Positions 25,111-38,400 of a stretch of 64,000 nucleotides of DNA are shown piece after piece; positions within the stretch are counted from its first letter, which is position 1; the number at the start of each line of letters is the position of its first letter. Source of the stretch: Laguncularia racemosa (Eukaryota > Streptophyta > Magnoliopsida > Myrtales > Combretaceae). The notes beneath the pieces were generated by a model, which did no database searches, was not told where the DNA came from, and worked only from the letters and a program-made list of their open reading frames with translations. The position numbers were made by a program, and so were the translations under genes. The DNA is taken from assembly GCA_037954665.1 (NCBI GenBank), contig JBBMOL010000140.1:1922001-1986000 (forward strand), in the 5' to 3' direction.

Positions 25111-25480
25111 TCTAGTCACGATTGAGGTCTCATATGATCTTGCATTTCAAGAGTTACCTAGCACAAATGTTGAACAATAGGAAATTACACTACGGAGAAA
25201 TGGCAGAACGAAATATAAGACTTCCGAATTTCTTTTATGTAATCATGAGCTATTGATGCAATTGAAAAAGGTTTACCATTAAACCTCATGATCTTATTAT
25301 TTAAAGGGAAAAGGCAAGTTTTTGTGTAACATTTGAATTTACCGGATTTAACGTCTTTTCCACTAAAAGAGACAAGTGTTTTGTATGTAGTCAAACAATA
25401 ACTAAGAGTTATGAAATTTCTTAACCTTTGAATATATTATTATTTTACATTTCTTAGGCATGTGTATTACAGGTACGTTG
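25111..25480. other. Intergenic region between two convergent genes
   Basis: 370 bp between the stop of the kinase gene (+) and the stop of the polygalacturonase-like gene (-). It must hold both 3' ends. Nothing else is recognised. Confidence 0.5.
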
Positions 25481-27730
25481 CTATATCGTTGACGGAACTG
25501 AACAGGTCTTTAAACTATCAAATTCTGGTCCATCATACTCATGGAAGGTGCAATCTATTTTCCCCTTGTGAGGCAACTGAGCACAGGCTTTTGGGGTCAC
25601 GAGGCTTGTAGTTCCCTCTACATTAGTGCAATTCCACTGTAGCTTCTTTGGTTTTTCGGTCAATCCAATAGTGACATTAGAAATGCAGATTCCGGTAAAA
25701 GCATCTCCTTCAATTCCCTCTAATTTTGCAGAATAAGTCACATTTTGGGCAATCATGTCTCTATAGTTAATGTCTTTGATCTCTGGAAGTGCTTTAGGAT
25801 CGTAGCCAGGATCCGGATGGGCCCCATAGGAACCAGTCATCCAAAACACATATTTCATGGTCTTCATGATGAATCTCCTGGCATAAATTTCCTTCACATA
25901 TCCTCCTCTCCGACAGCGGTTTTGATTCTAATACCCGATTCAGTGTTGATTGCTGTAACATCCTCCATCCTTATATCGTGAATTCCACCAGACATCTCAC
26001 TTCCAATAGCAATGGCGGCGCTGTCAGGAGAAATGCAAGTGATTCTTCTTATATCCATGTTCTGTGTTGGCACCCCAATTTTGATTCCATATTCATCCCA
26101 GCCACTTTTTATTGCAATACAGTCATCTCCTGACACTATATAGGAGTCTTCGATCCGAATCTTAGAGGAAGAATCTTAAAATACAAAAAAAAAAAAAATG
26201 CAAACTCTGTCATGCTTAAGAGAAGCAAAAGAACACAGAATAAGTCAATCCAACATCAAGTTATAACCTGGGTTTATTCCATCCGTGTTGGGAGAATCAA
26301 TTGGCGCAATGATTGTTAAACCGAAAATTGTCACATTACTGCAAAATTGAATAATAAGCATCATATTTAGGTGTAAAAGCAACTGGGCTTGTTTGGATCG
26401 TCCTTTTGGTGTCTGTGAGTGCAAAAGTAGGGACTAACCTGCTGTAGATAGGATGGACATGCCATGAAGGGGAGTTCAACAGAGTAAGATTAGAGATCTG
26501 AACATGATCAGAGTACATGATCTCGATCAAGTAAGGCCTTGTCACATTCAACTTTCCTTTCTTAAATTTGTCCCACCAATAAGCACCTTGGCCATCAATC
26601 GTTCCATTGTTTCCTGAATTTTACAGGCTGAATTCTCTCAGTCCGCTCCTTCACTTAGCATTTTATTTTTCATATGGAATAGTAGACTAGTGCATAGGAA
26701 GAAATATGGATAAAGCCTTGAAGCTAGATGGCAAGAACATCGTTCTTCCATAAGGACAGAACAGGTTCTGTTACCTTCCTGCTATCAGGCTAACAAAAAG
26801 GAAGAAGAATGGAGAACCGCAACACTTTTACCTGTAACCACCACATCTCGAAGATTTGTGCCAAAAAGTAGACTACTGTACCGTCCTCCGGGAGCATCCC
26901 TTCCTCTACCGTAAGATGGCAAAACTGGAAGAAGGGGCCATTCTGACTCATCCTGATGCATTTAGCAATACATAGTTCATGCGAAATGAACTCTAACATA
27001 TATCAAAAACAAACAAATCCTTTATTGAATATGCGGAAACATCATAGGAAATTACAAATGCGGTATATTATCAAATTATCTAGATTTTTTTTTTTTCACA
27101 AATCTGATGTCATATCCGTATACTTGAGACTTAGGAATCGCAAATCCAATATCAAATACAAATATCCTATATACTCGGGTACTGCTTCTTGGCTCATCGT
27201 TTTGATATCATCTTAATATGGACATGAAACCGTATCTTTGGCTTACAGAGATATCAAGAAAACAATATAACGACTACTCATAGTAGATACAGGGAGAGAA
27301 CATGCACAGATGAAACAAAACAAGTTCTTATTTCATAATGTGCGTATATAATCTATTCGCGGCTTTAACATTAAAAAAATGGACGAATCCTTAAATTTAA
27401 TACCTGAGATGCAAGTATAACTGCATCCTTCTCGAGATAAAGTGTGAAGTGACTGGTGAGATTGAAACTACCGGTTAACCACTTCCCGGCCGGCACAATA
27501 AGCTGTGCACCACCTTGAGAAGCGTAGTGGCTGAGATGATCGATGGCCGCCTTGAACGCCTTGGTATTCAACGTTTTCCCATCGCCTACTCCTCCAAAAT
27601 CCGTCAATTTTGCACTATGTGCCCGGCAACTTATGGCCTGATACTCCTCCGCGCATTCCACCACTTTTGCAGGGATCGATGCCGATGCCAATGCCAATAC
27701 CAATACTACTGCAAGCCTTGGAACTGCCAT
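25481..27730 (-). pseudogene. Polygalacturonase-like (GH28) gene with a one-base frameshift, 5 exons
   Basis: Minus-strand exons: 27730-27404, 26952-26832, 26613-26439, 26338-26268, 26174-25481; all introns GT-AG with matching phases. The protein starts with a signal peptide (MAVPRLAVVLVLALASA) and belongs to glycoside hydrolase family 28, which cuts pectin homogalacturonan in the cell wall. Visible motifs: DFGGVGDGKT, NTDG (225-228), SGDD (246-249) and RIK (314-316). The usual GHG motif is replaced by SPDSAAIAIGSEMSGG, as I recall for this subfamily. Near 25908-25911 one base is missing from a purine run, so the frame changes after AVG and stops at 25894 (324 residues). The remaining 138 codons (KYVFWMTGSYGAHPDPGYD, KPKKLQWNCT) stay open in the other frame. 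It is either a young pseudogene or a sequencing error. Confidence 0.88.
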
Positions 27731-29839
27731 TGCCTTCTGATTCACATAATCAAATAAACACAAATAGAAAAGGCATGCACGTACGTTAAAATCCAACAAA
27801 AGGGAATTAAGGAATCAAAAGGAAATCGTTCAGTAACCTTTTTTTCTTCTTTTTTTCTTTTTAATAAACAAACGCTCCAATATATGACAAATTCTTTTGC
27901 TGAAAATGTTTTCTATGCTTAGGTCATGTTTAACGGGAGGTGCTTTATATACCTTCCAATGTTAAGGAATTTCCTTTTGGAATCCTTATGCATTATACAT
28001 GCTTTATATTATATGCGTGACAATATACCTATTATTTACGTCCTTAAATACCTTTAGTAGAATTTTAAGATGGAAAAAAAAAATAAAAACCTTATATTGT
28101 ACTATCCTAATAATAGAAAGAAAAACGCTATAGCTTATAATTGATACATTTCCATTTCGATGAACATAAAAATTACATATATAAAAATGTATACATATCT
28201 TTCCCTTATTAATTGTTTAAGGCCACAGAAAGGAACTTTACACAATTTTTCTTAATATTAAGCAAATAAAGAAATAAAAGGACTTTTCCTTTTTTTTTTC
28301 TGTATCTTAATTAGTGCTTTAAACATCTTTAATTATTATTTCCATGTATATATAGTCTAAAAAGTAAATATTGGATGATACTAACACTCTTGTAGTCAAA
28401 TGGTATTAAATATTAATACCACAATTGAAAAGGGATGGAAGGCATATCATTTTTGGGAGAGAAGTAACGCCTCCATCTAGGCAATCCTCAGAAACCATTT
28501 TTTACCGTGGCATTAACTTCTATATACAAAATGGCCAGAGAATAGCTAACTTTAAACTATTTGGTTTTATAATGGGATAAATTTTAACTTGTATACTTTA
28601 ATTTTCACTTTTTTGGTATTTCATATATTTATATTTTTGTTTTTTATATTTTATATGCCTATTTATTATCTATATTTATCGCTGTTTATAGTGAATATAT
28701 ATAAGTTTTTAATTGATATATAATAATTAGTATAATATAATAATATTGTTTGTATGTATTTCAATAGGTGATATAATAAAGTTATTACAAAATTACAAAA
28801 GATAAAATAGAGAAAAAGAAACATGGCAATACAAAGGAAAGGAAAAAACCTTAGAAATCGAGTGATCTGAATTGGCCTCTTTAGTATGGTGGGTCACGAA
28901 AAGTTTAACTTAACATTTTGTCAATTTCTCAAAAATCAAAAGAAAGGATTTTTCAAAAGTTTAAATTCATTAGAGTGAATCAATCCAACTCTCCTCTCTT
29001 TTTATTACTCTTTTGGGACCTATAGTGGGTATACAATACATTCAACTTTATTCCTACTTTTATAGAGTCTCTCTAACTTTCCGTCTCTAGAATGCATTAG
29101 TCTTGATTTTTAGGAGGAAAAACTAACTTAGCCTCTAGACAGTGGTCAATGACAGTTGAAATGTTGGAGTTCAAATGATTCAGCATGTGATACATATAGG
29201 GCTAGTGTGTACGGGCTTGGTGATGGGGCATTGATAAAGATAGATGAAGAAAAATAATGACCCATATTTCTTATAATTTTGTTAGTCAATTTTCTTTTTC
29301 AATTTCTGACCTTTTTGTTAATTAGGTTTGATCTGTTTTTTTTTTTTTTTTTTTTTTTGTATTTCTTATTATATTTTGATATATCTTGTTTAATTTTATT
29401 ATTTTGGTAAAGCACCTTCTTATTTATTTTTTCTAACTAAAAATTTCACGCGGTAATACTAGCTGGAGTTTCACTTTTATTTTGATTGTCTCTCATGCTT
29501 ATTGGCTCAAAATGTCACCTCAAAGGACATCTAACAGAGTTACATGAGGTAATAGCTTTAGCAATGCAAAATTCAATTGGGTATTTAAATTAATCATTGA
29601 AAACTTTAACTTGTTAATTATAAAATGATCCAAAATATATGATGTTAACTCAATGTTTTATGGTGATAGAATGTTACTTAACGAATTGTGTATAATTGAT
29701 ACTAGTAGACATGTTATTGCATTGACAGTAAGACACTGGAACTAAGTGATTCGAATTTAATCTCCCTGTGACATTATAGACTTAGCTACGCATTGAAGGA
29801 CATTTGGATTCATTTGATTTAAAATCCATGGGTATTGTA
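27731..29839. other. Intergenic, AT-rich
   Basis: 5' flank of the polygalacturonase-like gene, then gene-free AT-rich DNA with a long T tract (about 29337-29358) and other homopolymers. No open frame or repeat boundary is recognised. Confidence 0.5.
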
Positions 29840-31360
29840 GTGCATGTTCACGAGATAAGATGGTTAGGAAATTTTCTATAAAGAGAAGAAAAATGACAAA
29901 GGATTTATTGGAACTTATATACTGCGATGTGTGTAGACCACAACCAACTTAAGTTAGAGGTTGATTGTCTTACTTTGTGACTTTATTGATGACTTGAGTA
30001 GGTATGGTTATATCTATTTAATAAGGCATAAGTCAACAACATTTGAGAAAATAAAGAATTTGAAAATGAAATAAAAAATAAATTTGGTAATAAAATAAAA
30101 ACACTTTGAAGTAATAAAGGTGGCAAATATCAAGGTTGATGAACTAAAGAGTGTAGGAACTTTCACAACTCACACCTCTTGAAACACCATAATGGAATGG
30201 TGCTTAAGGAGGAACCACACTTTAATGGATATGTTCACTAATGATGAGTCACAAACCTTTGTCTAACATACTAGGGATATGTAATGAAAACAACAACATA
30301 CGCACCTAATTAGATTCCAACTACGGTAGTAGATAAGATACCATATGATTATGGTTTGGAAAGAAACTTGATTGGTCTTATCTTATTGTTGGTGATTGCA
30401 ATGCTTATGCTAAGAGTGAATTTTTTTGATAAGTTTGTAGTAAAGCCCATCAAGTGCATGTTTATGAGATATCCTAGAGAAACCCATGTTGCTGTTTTTA
30501 TCTTAAGGATAAAATTTTTGTTGATTGATAAGCTACATTCTTAGAGAAAAAGAGTTCATCTCCAAAGAAGGCAATGGGAGTTAAGTTGATATTGAAGGGA
30601 AAATTAACATTCTAGAGATGAATTAGAACATGAGCAATTAGATATGTAACAAATATTTTAAGTTTTTGTGGTGCAAAACTAGGTATCACTTTGAAAATGC
30701 AAGAACCATGTAGGTTACTAAGAGAATGTTGATGACTTAACAGATTAAATCTTCTTGTGACAAGCTATGAAGATGTACTACTTGTCAAGGATGATGAGCT
30801 GTTGCATGTAATAAAATAGTTACTTTGCTAGGCTAAAAGAAAAACGTTGGAAGCCATGAGGTCTAAGATATACTCCATGAATACCAACTATGTATGGGAT
30901 GTAATGGATGTATCAATTAGGGTAAAACCTATAGGATGCAAGTGGGCATGTAAAAGAAGATAGATGTGCATGGGAATATAAAAGCCAATGAGATAGGCTA
31001 GTAGTAAAGAGTTTTACCTAAAGTTATGGAATTGACCATCATGAAACCTTTTTACCAATAACAATTTTTAAGTCCATACAGATTTTGCTTGCAAATGTAG
31101 TTATAAGAATTATGAGATTGTTAGATGGACATGAAGATGGCTTTTCAAAATGGAAAGTTACAAGAGGAAGCGTATGTAGTACCGCCTACTAATCTTGAAA
31201 TGTTCAAGAATGTTAATAAATTTTTTTGGCTTACGAAGTCCATCCATGACTAAATGAAGCTTTTTAGACTTGAATCTTGATACTTGATATTTTATGAGGT
31301 AGTTAAAAAATTTTGCTATCCTAACAATCTAAAAGAAGCTTGTGTTTACAAGAGGGTGGA
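29840..31360 (+). pseudogene. Decayed Ty1/Copia pol fragment (integrase to reverse transcriptase)
   Basis: Remnants in order: integrase start (LLELIYCDVC, about 29898), an integrase core piece resembling HHNGMVLKEE (about 30188), the post-integrase segment MRYPRETH (about 30460), and an RT piece (about 30857-31190, PIGCKWACKRR and an RT tail near 31130). Many stops and frameshifts; no LTRs, target duplication or primer-binding site were found. It resembles the inner Copia element in motif style but is older or more damaged. Confidence 0.65.
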
Positions 31361-33207
31361 AGGGAGAGTAATTATGCATTTAATCTCTACATATTTATAA
31401 TATACTTTCGATTGGTAATTATAAATTTAATCTTCCATTAGGTTTAGCTCATCTCTCTAAACCAAAGAAAAAAATAAATTTATGATTTGTTTATTGATTT
31501 CTTACGAGCCATAATAGTCCAACATGATTATGATTTAAATCAAATCAATTGTCTACTTGGGAAAAAAAAAATTATCTAAATAACTCACATCCACGTAATA
31601 AAATCTTGTATCTCACATCCATTGAATTTTTTCGCAAGTCATTAGACAAAATACATGCACTTATATCATATGAGGGGTACCTTAAATTAGAAAGGAATGG
31701 ATTTCAAATGAGTTTGGCAACTAAGTAAGGATTAGAATTTTAATTTACGTTGGAAACCCCTAAAAGGTATTGAAATGATCAAAACAGTCTGAATTGAAAA
31801 AAGTTGTAACATCAGAACCATGTTGGAACTATAAAGTGAGATAAAATAATATATTCAAATGCTAGTTATGTTAATAAAGTGGACTGTACAATTCTGGTAG
31901 AGAATACATAATGCAATTTTAATTTTTTTTTTTAAATTTAAGATGTGTCTGTCATTGCAATACTCTATAAAGGTGTCGACCTAATTCATCCTTGCTAATA
32001 TCTTATCTATGATAGGAAAACTTACCTACACAAACAATTTAAAGCAATAAATCCAAATTTAATTTAAATAATTCATGCACCATTCTACGTTTGCAAAAAT
32101 TAAATATAGTTATATTGTTTAATTAAAAATATAAAACAATTACAAAATCAGATTATATACATGGACTATGATTAAAGAAAGGAAAAGAAATCAAGATCTT
32201 TGTAACCTAATAGCATAAATACTAATCTTCTAATGGAATTAATTAAGTTTGACTTTTCCCTTCCTCGTTTGTATTTAAACTTATAATAGCAGTTGAGGAA
32301 AAAAAAAAAGGAAAAGAAGTTTTATTTTAACAATCTTACATAAGCCCCCTCCCCCCCCCAAAAAAAAAAGATGGTGTAAATTTAAAAAGGAATAGTCAAT
32401 TTAGTTTTATTTTTTTATTTGGTTTGATTTAGCTTTCTAATTATAATCAATTTAAGAGTTGTTCAAATTGAATTAGAGAGAAAAAAATAAAGGGAAAAGT
32501 ATACGTTTAATTTTCAATATTACTTATTTTTGTATTTAAGTTCTTAATATTTTTAAAACCGTATAAAAATTAAAAAAGAAGAAGACTTTCATCAAAGTTA
32601 TTAAGTTAACTACCCATCTTAACACCTATGTACTTCAAATTGGTTTATAATATTAAACTAATAAAATAATAATATTAAATAATATTTATTTACATAATAT
32701 AATATAAATAATATTAAATATATATAATGATATAATATAATAAAAAATAATAAAGAAAACAAAAATAATAATTAAAAGTTAGAAAATATATTGAAAAAAT
32801 TTATGTATACCTTAACTATCTTGACTAACTAGTTTAAGATTAATTAGGAGTTAATATATGTTTAAGGTGAGTAGAAAATTTAATTTATTTAATAAATATT
32901 CTATTTTTGTAATATTTTGAAAATGTTGATTATTCAAAGGATTTATATATATATATATGCTGAGAACTAAAAGTGTAAATTAAAAATAAAAATCGTAGTG
33001 TTTGTAATTCTAGTACGGACTTTCCCGAGAAAATTTAAGCGTTTGTAATTCTTTAAGTTGGGCCTGTACTCAGATTATTACTACGCCCAGTTAGTTTAGA
33101 CCCCAACATAGGAATCGTCACTTTCTCGAGAAAATTACTTCACTGAGGACTTCCCCACTCTGAGCCCGCTAAAACCTCTTCGATTTCCTGCTCATTTTCC
33201 CGGGGAA
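31361..33207. other. Intergenic, very AT-rich; 5' flank of the MurC-like stub
   Basis: Long A/T tracts, an (AT)n run near 32945-32959 and C/A homopolymers near 32348-32370. The last about 150 bp, upstream of 33208, are less AT-rich and may be the old promoter and 5' UTR of the MurC-like gene. Confidence 0.45.
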
Positions 33208-33770
33208 ATGAAACTCCATTTCCAGAGAAAATCCGATGTCTGTCGGACACGATTCAATTCGATCTTCGTGCATGTGCGAGTCATAAGCGGAACCAAGATT
33301 TCAGTTTCGAGTAAACGCTGGATTCACTTCGTAGGTGTTGGAGGCTGTGGCTTGTCCGCTCTCGCAATGCTTGCTCTCAAACAAGTAAAAATCTCGAAAT
33401 CCTAGATAAGACTTGATCCATCGAAATGGATTTATAATTGTGCATATGAAGGTATGCCTGCAAAATTCGTTTAATATAAGCTTAAAAAAGCCCTAATTGC
33501 TTAAAGTAGTTGTCTATCGATAAATTTTCCCTATTTCAAACTCTCTGTCCTGTCTCATCTGGTCTGTGTCAATTAGAAGCTGCCATGTATTACGAAAAAG
33601 CAAAAAGTGGGGGTTTTATTAAATGCCTGTCAATTATTTTTGAGGTGGTATTGCTTATGAACAACTCAGTATAATTAGTTTTATCTCATCAGGGGTATGA
33701 GATTAGTGCTTTGGATATTAAATGGAGTAACTTCATGGATGGATATATATATTGCAATGAGGGTACATGA
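33208..33770 (+). pseudogene. Truncated MurC-like (UDP-N-acetylmuramate--L-alanine ligase family) gene, first two exons
   Basis: Exon 1 is 33208-33384 (59 codons) with an N-terminal extension that could be a transit peptide, then WIHFVGVGGCGLSALAM (residues 39-54), the Rossmann glycine motif that opens the first domain of MurC-type Mur ligases. After a GT-AG intron (33385-33692), exon 2 from 33693 continues in frame with GYEISALDIKWSNFMD, as expected for the next strand of this domain, then diverges and stops at 33768-33770. The ATP-binding central domain and the C-terminal domain are absent downstream. Plants carry nuclear genes for Mur ligase relatives; the role of plant MurC-like proteins is not settled. 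This copy cannot encode a working ligase. Confidence 0.75.
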
Positions 33771-34700
33771 TGGGTGAGAAGTTGGCATGGACACAAATAG
33801 TTCGACTAGGTTGGTGATATGCTAATGTTTAACTCCATTAATTTTGTCTTGTTGGGGTGTTCAAGGGCAAGTTCAAGGGCAAGAGAGTTAAGGCAAATAT
33901 TGTCACATAAAAATTTAGTTAAGACATTCTTAACAAATTTATCACCGGTCACTATAAAACATTTTAATATAAATAACAAAATAACTTTTAACTAGAGATT
34001 TAGTACGTTTAAAATTGGAAATGATGCTATTTTTATTATGCATTTGAAAGAAAATTTAGGAAAATTGAGTATGACCATCAACAAAGAATGCATAATAGCA
34101 AAACTCTAAGTTTAACTTAGTTGGCGATTTTCAGACTTAAAAATAAATAACATCAAGGGTCTTCTATACTCTTTAATATGAATGTGTTAATAGGTAATAT
34201 TTGAATTTCCAACACTACAAGCTTGATAAGGACATAAAGATTGGGGAGATGACTTGAATGCAATGATGCTAAATGAGTTTATAGGGAACCTCCTTGTAGG
34301 GATGATACAACTAGAATGTTACATCTATGGGAACAATTGACACAACAAGGGGTAGTGGGGGATTACTTAGAGAGAGGTTGATGGGATAAAGGATAATTAA
34401 TTGATTTTTGAAGAAGATTCTTACATTTCATTGAATCCTTAACATGGTGTTGCAAAATTAATAATGCAATTGTTATCATGACATAATTTTATGACATTTA
34501 GGACGTTACATGTGAAAGAAGAAACATGAAGAACATTTTTTAAGGTGCAAATAATGACTATTGATGCAATTATGAGTCTACCAACATGACATATGGAAAA
34601 AGGTAAGTACATGACCAAAACCAACATGAGGTTAAATTGCTTACCATACCTACATTTGGGATCATATAGTGGGTTGCATCAAAATTGGGATACTAGATAG
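33771..34700. other. Intergenic between MurC-like stub and Gypsy element
   Basis: No coding signal recognised. The loss of the MurC-like downstream exons must lie at or after about 33741. No mobile-element boundary was seen between there and the LTR at 34701. Confidence 0.45.
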
Positions 34701-35300
34701 TGATGAGGTAGAGGTATTAGTAAACAAGTACGTGGCAAAATGGGACAAAAATGGGTTGGTCGTGATTTCTCGATTTTTTAACCTTATTTTGAAAGAAATG
34801 AGCTAACTTAAAGAAGTTAGTACCTTTGGTGCTAAGCTATGTTATTTTTAGAACAAATTCCTTTGTTTATTTCTTTAAACAACCGAATTTGATATTTTTG
34901 ATAATTTTTATATTACTTATAACTTTTTATAGATACATCTGTTTTGAGTTTCGTTTGTGATGTTGTATTTGTTTTTTAATTTGCTACGTATCCCTAAGTT
35001 TTAGGTATTTTTATTTTTAGCCGTTTTTAAATGTTTCTAATTTTGGCAGCTTTATGCATATTATTACTTGTATGCCCTAGGACATTGAATAGAGAGACTA
35101 TTGAATATTATTGAAATTGTGAGCCATCTTTGCTCTATTTTTCTCTCAAATTCTCAAATTTATAAAATTGTCGAATTTGGATGCCAAATATTTAGGAATT
35201 CATAGAATCAATTGATATTTGAAGATTGCACACTAGATATTCACAAAATCAATAGTTTTTGATAAAATCATATTTTAATCTCACGTGTTATACTGTGTCA
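34701..35300 (+). repeat. 5' LTR of the CRM-like element
   Basis: Starts TGATGAGGTA and ends near TGTCA just before the primer-binding site. It aligns with 39746-40372 along its length with many point differences. Confidence 0.8.
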
Positions 35301-35302
35301 GT

Positions 35303-35314
35303 TGGTATCAGAGC
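35303..35314 (+). other. Primer-binding site (initiator tRNA-Met type) of the CRM-like element
   Basis: TGGTATCAGAGC, two bases after the presumed LTR end; unmutated. Confidence 0.88.
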
Positions 35315-35436
35315 CACGTTTTCTCTTAGAAACAATGACATCTCGTAGACAAGCTAATTAACGTTGTGCTGCAATGGACGAGATATACGATCGCGATGAT
35401 CTAGATTGAAGAATCATGCAAATGATTGACGAATGA

Positions 35437-38400
35437 TTGGATGCAGTGTTGGAATGTAGGTTGAATGGGGTTGTGGATCGATTGGCGGACAGGATAGGTA
35501 CGTTAATGGATCATCAAAATCAGAATCAGAACATCAACCTTAGACATGTGAGAAACCCTAATCCAATGCTAGATGCTAAAGAGGCAGAGGATGTCTTCTC
35601 TTTTGTTGAAGAGGATGAACAGTATGATGTAGTACCGCGTAGGCGTGGTAGGCTATGTGTAGAGGAAGAAGACCAGAGGCATTGGGAACTAAGTATGAGA
35701 ATGGAGATACTAGAGTTTCATGGAAGCCTCCAACCAGAAGAATTCTTGGATTGGTTGGCTATAGTTGAGGAGATAATGGATTTTAAAGGAGTTCCTAAGG
35801 ATAAACAGGTGCAATTGATAGCAACTAGATTGCATGGTAGGGCTACAGCATGGTGGCAGTAATTAAAATTGACCCAGAATAAGCTAAGAAAATAAAAAAT
35901 TGCATCATGGGAAAAGACGAAGAAACACCTACGAGTAGTATTTTTACCCTATAATTTCCAGTGTATTATGTACCAAAGGTTGCAAAATCCTAAACAAGGT
36001 ATCGAGTCAGTAGATGATTACACTTATGAATTTTACTAGTTGATAGTTAAGAATGAACTTTAAAAAACAGATGATCAGTTGGTTGCTAGATACATTAGGG
36101 GTTTAAGGATACAGATTCAAGATACGGTCAATTTATTTGACCCTATTAGTGTATTAGTTGCATACGAAAGGGTGTTGATTGTTGAGAAACAATAGAGGCG
36201 GTCTGGTAATAATGCGTTTCATAGTGGTGTAACAGGTAGTGGAGGTGGTAGTAGTAGTAGTGGTGTGAATTGTATAGGAAGTGGAACCTTAATTAATAAC
36301 ACTACTAGGCATTTTAATAAACCTAGAACTAGTGGAGTGAAGTGCTTCAAGTGTAGTGAGGCTGGTCACCAGTAGTTTGAATGTAGGAAGATGGAGAAAA
36401 AGGCACTCTTTGTTGAGAATGAAGAGGAGGTGGATGATAAACATGTGTTTGAAGTTGTGGGTAATGGAGGACCTGTTTTCGATTTCGAATATATTGAGGA
36501 GGAGATTGTAACAGGAGATGGTAAAGAAAATTTAGTAGTTAGGAGAACCTGTATGACTCCCAGGGCAGTAGAGGAAAAGTAGCTCAAGAATAATATTTTC
36601 TAATCCACTTGTACTATTCTAGGCAAGGTATGTCGATTTATGATCGACTCGGGAAGCTGTGAGAATATTGTGTCCATAGAAGCCGTGCAAAAGTTGGGCA
36701 TTAAGCTAGAATAGCACCTAAAACCTTACAGGTTAGCTCAGCTAAAGAAAGGTGACAAGGTAAGTGTCTTTAAACAAGCACTAGTTACATTTTCCATTAG
36801 TTCTAAATATAAGGATTTTGTCTGATATGATGTTGTGACGATAGATGCTTGCCATTTTTTGTTGGGAAGGCTGTAGCAATTTAATAAGGGTGCGACTCAT
36901 GATGAGAGAGCTAACAGTTATAGTTTTATATCTAAGGGTGTGAAGATTGTGTTGGTTCTTCATAGGGACACTACTGAGTCTAAATTTATCAATTTATCAA
37001 ACAAGGTAATAACTCCAACATGCTGTCTTTAGCTAAGTTTGAGGAAGAGTTGTAGGATTCTGAAGTTGCCTTTGCTTTAGTGGGTAAGGAGACTAAGAAG
37101 GAAGTTGAAGTACCTACATTATCAGTTCCGGTTGTAGAGGAGTTTCAAGATGTATTTCTTGATGAGTTGCCGGATGGGTTACCACCACCATGTGATATCC
37201 AACACCAGATTGATCTTGAGCCTAGTGTAGCCCTACCTAACAGACCACATTATCAAATGAGCCGTATAAAACATGAGGAGTTGAGGAGGTAGGTTGAAGA
37301 ATTGCTTGCGAAGGGTTTTATTTGGGAAAGTTTGAGTTCGTGCGTAGTTTCGGCTCTTTTAACTCCCAAAAAGGATGGCACCTGGCATATGTGTGTGGAT
37401 AGCTAGGCCATCAATAAAATTACTGTCAGGTATCATTTTCTATTCCCCACTTAGATGATTTACTTGAACATTTGAGTGGTGTTAAGGTATTTTTGAAGTT
37501 GGATTTAAAAAGTGGATATCACCAAATTCGTATTTGAGTTGGTGATGAGTGGAAGACAACCTTCAAGACATGGGAGGGTTTGTATGAGTGGTTGGTTATG
37601 CTGTTTGGATTGTCTAATGCACCTTGCACATTTATGAGAGTGATGAATCGAGTCCTAAGCCCATTCATTGGCAAGTGTGTTGTCATATACTTTGACAACA
37701 TACTAGTTTATAGTGTTGATCCAGAGCAGCATCTCAACCACCTGTGGGATGTTCTTAATGTGTTGCGTAGGGAGAATTTCTATGCTTCCTTGAAGAAGTG
37801 TGTTTTCATGACCATTGAGGTACTTTTCATTGGCTATATAATTTTTGTTGATGGTTTATAGGTTGATAAATCTAAAGTGGAAGGAGTTAGGCAATGACTT
37901 AAACCTACTACACTGATTGAAGTTCGAAGCTTCCATGGCCTGACATCATTTATAGGCGATTCATATCTCATTTCAATAGTATTGTGGCTCCCATCACTGA
38001 TGGTATGAAGGGTGGAAAAATTTTGTGGACTGATGAAGCAAAGAAGGCTTTTGAGCAGATTAAAGTGTATCTTACTACATCCTTGATTCTAGTATTGTTA
38101 GATTTCCATCAGCCTCTTAAGCTACATGTAGATGCCTCTAAAGTGGGGATCAGAGCTGTTTTGAGCTAGCACAATAGACTAATAGCTTATTTTATTGAGA
38201 AGCTAATAGGGTTAAATTGCAATATAGTACATATGATGTGGAATTCTATGCTATAGTACAAGTTGTGAAGCATTGGTGTCATTATTTGTTCCACAAAGAA
38301 TTCATCTTATATACTGACCATGAAGTTTTGATACACTTGCATAGTTAGGATAAAGTGTCATCTCATCATGCTTCATGGGTGGCCTATTTAGAGCATTTCA

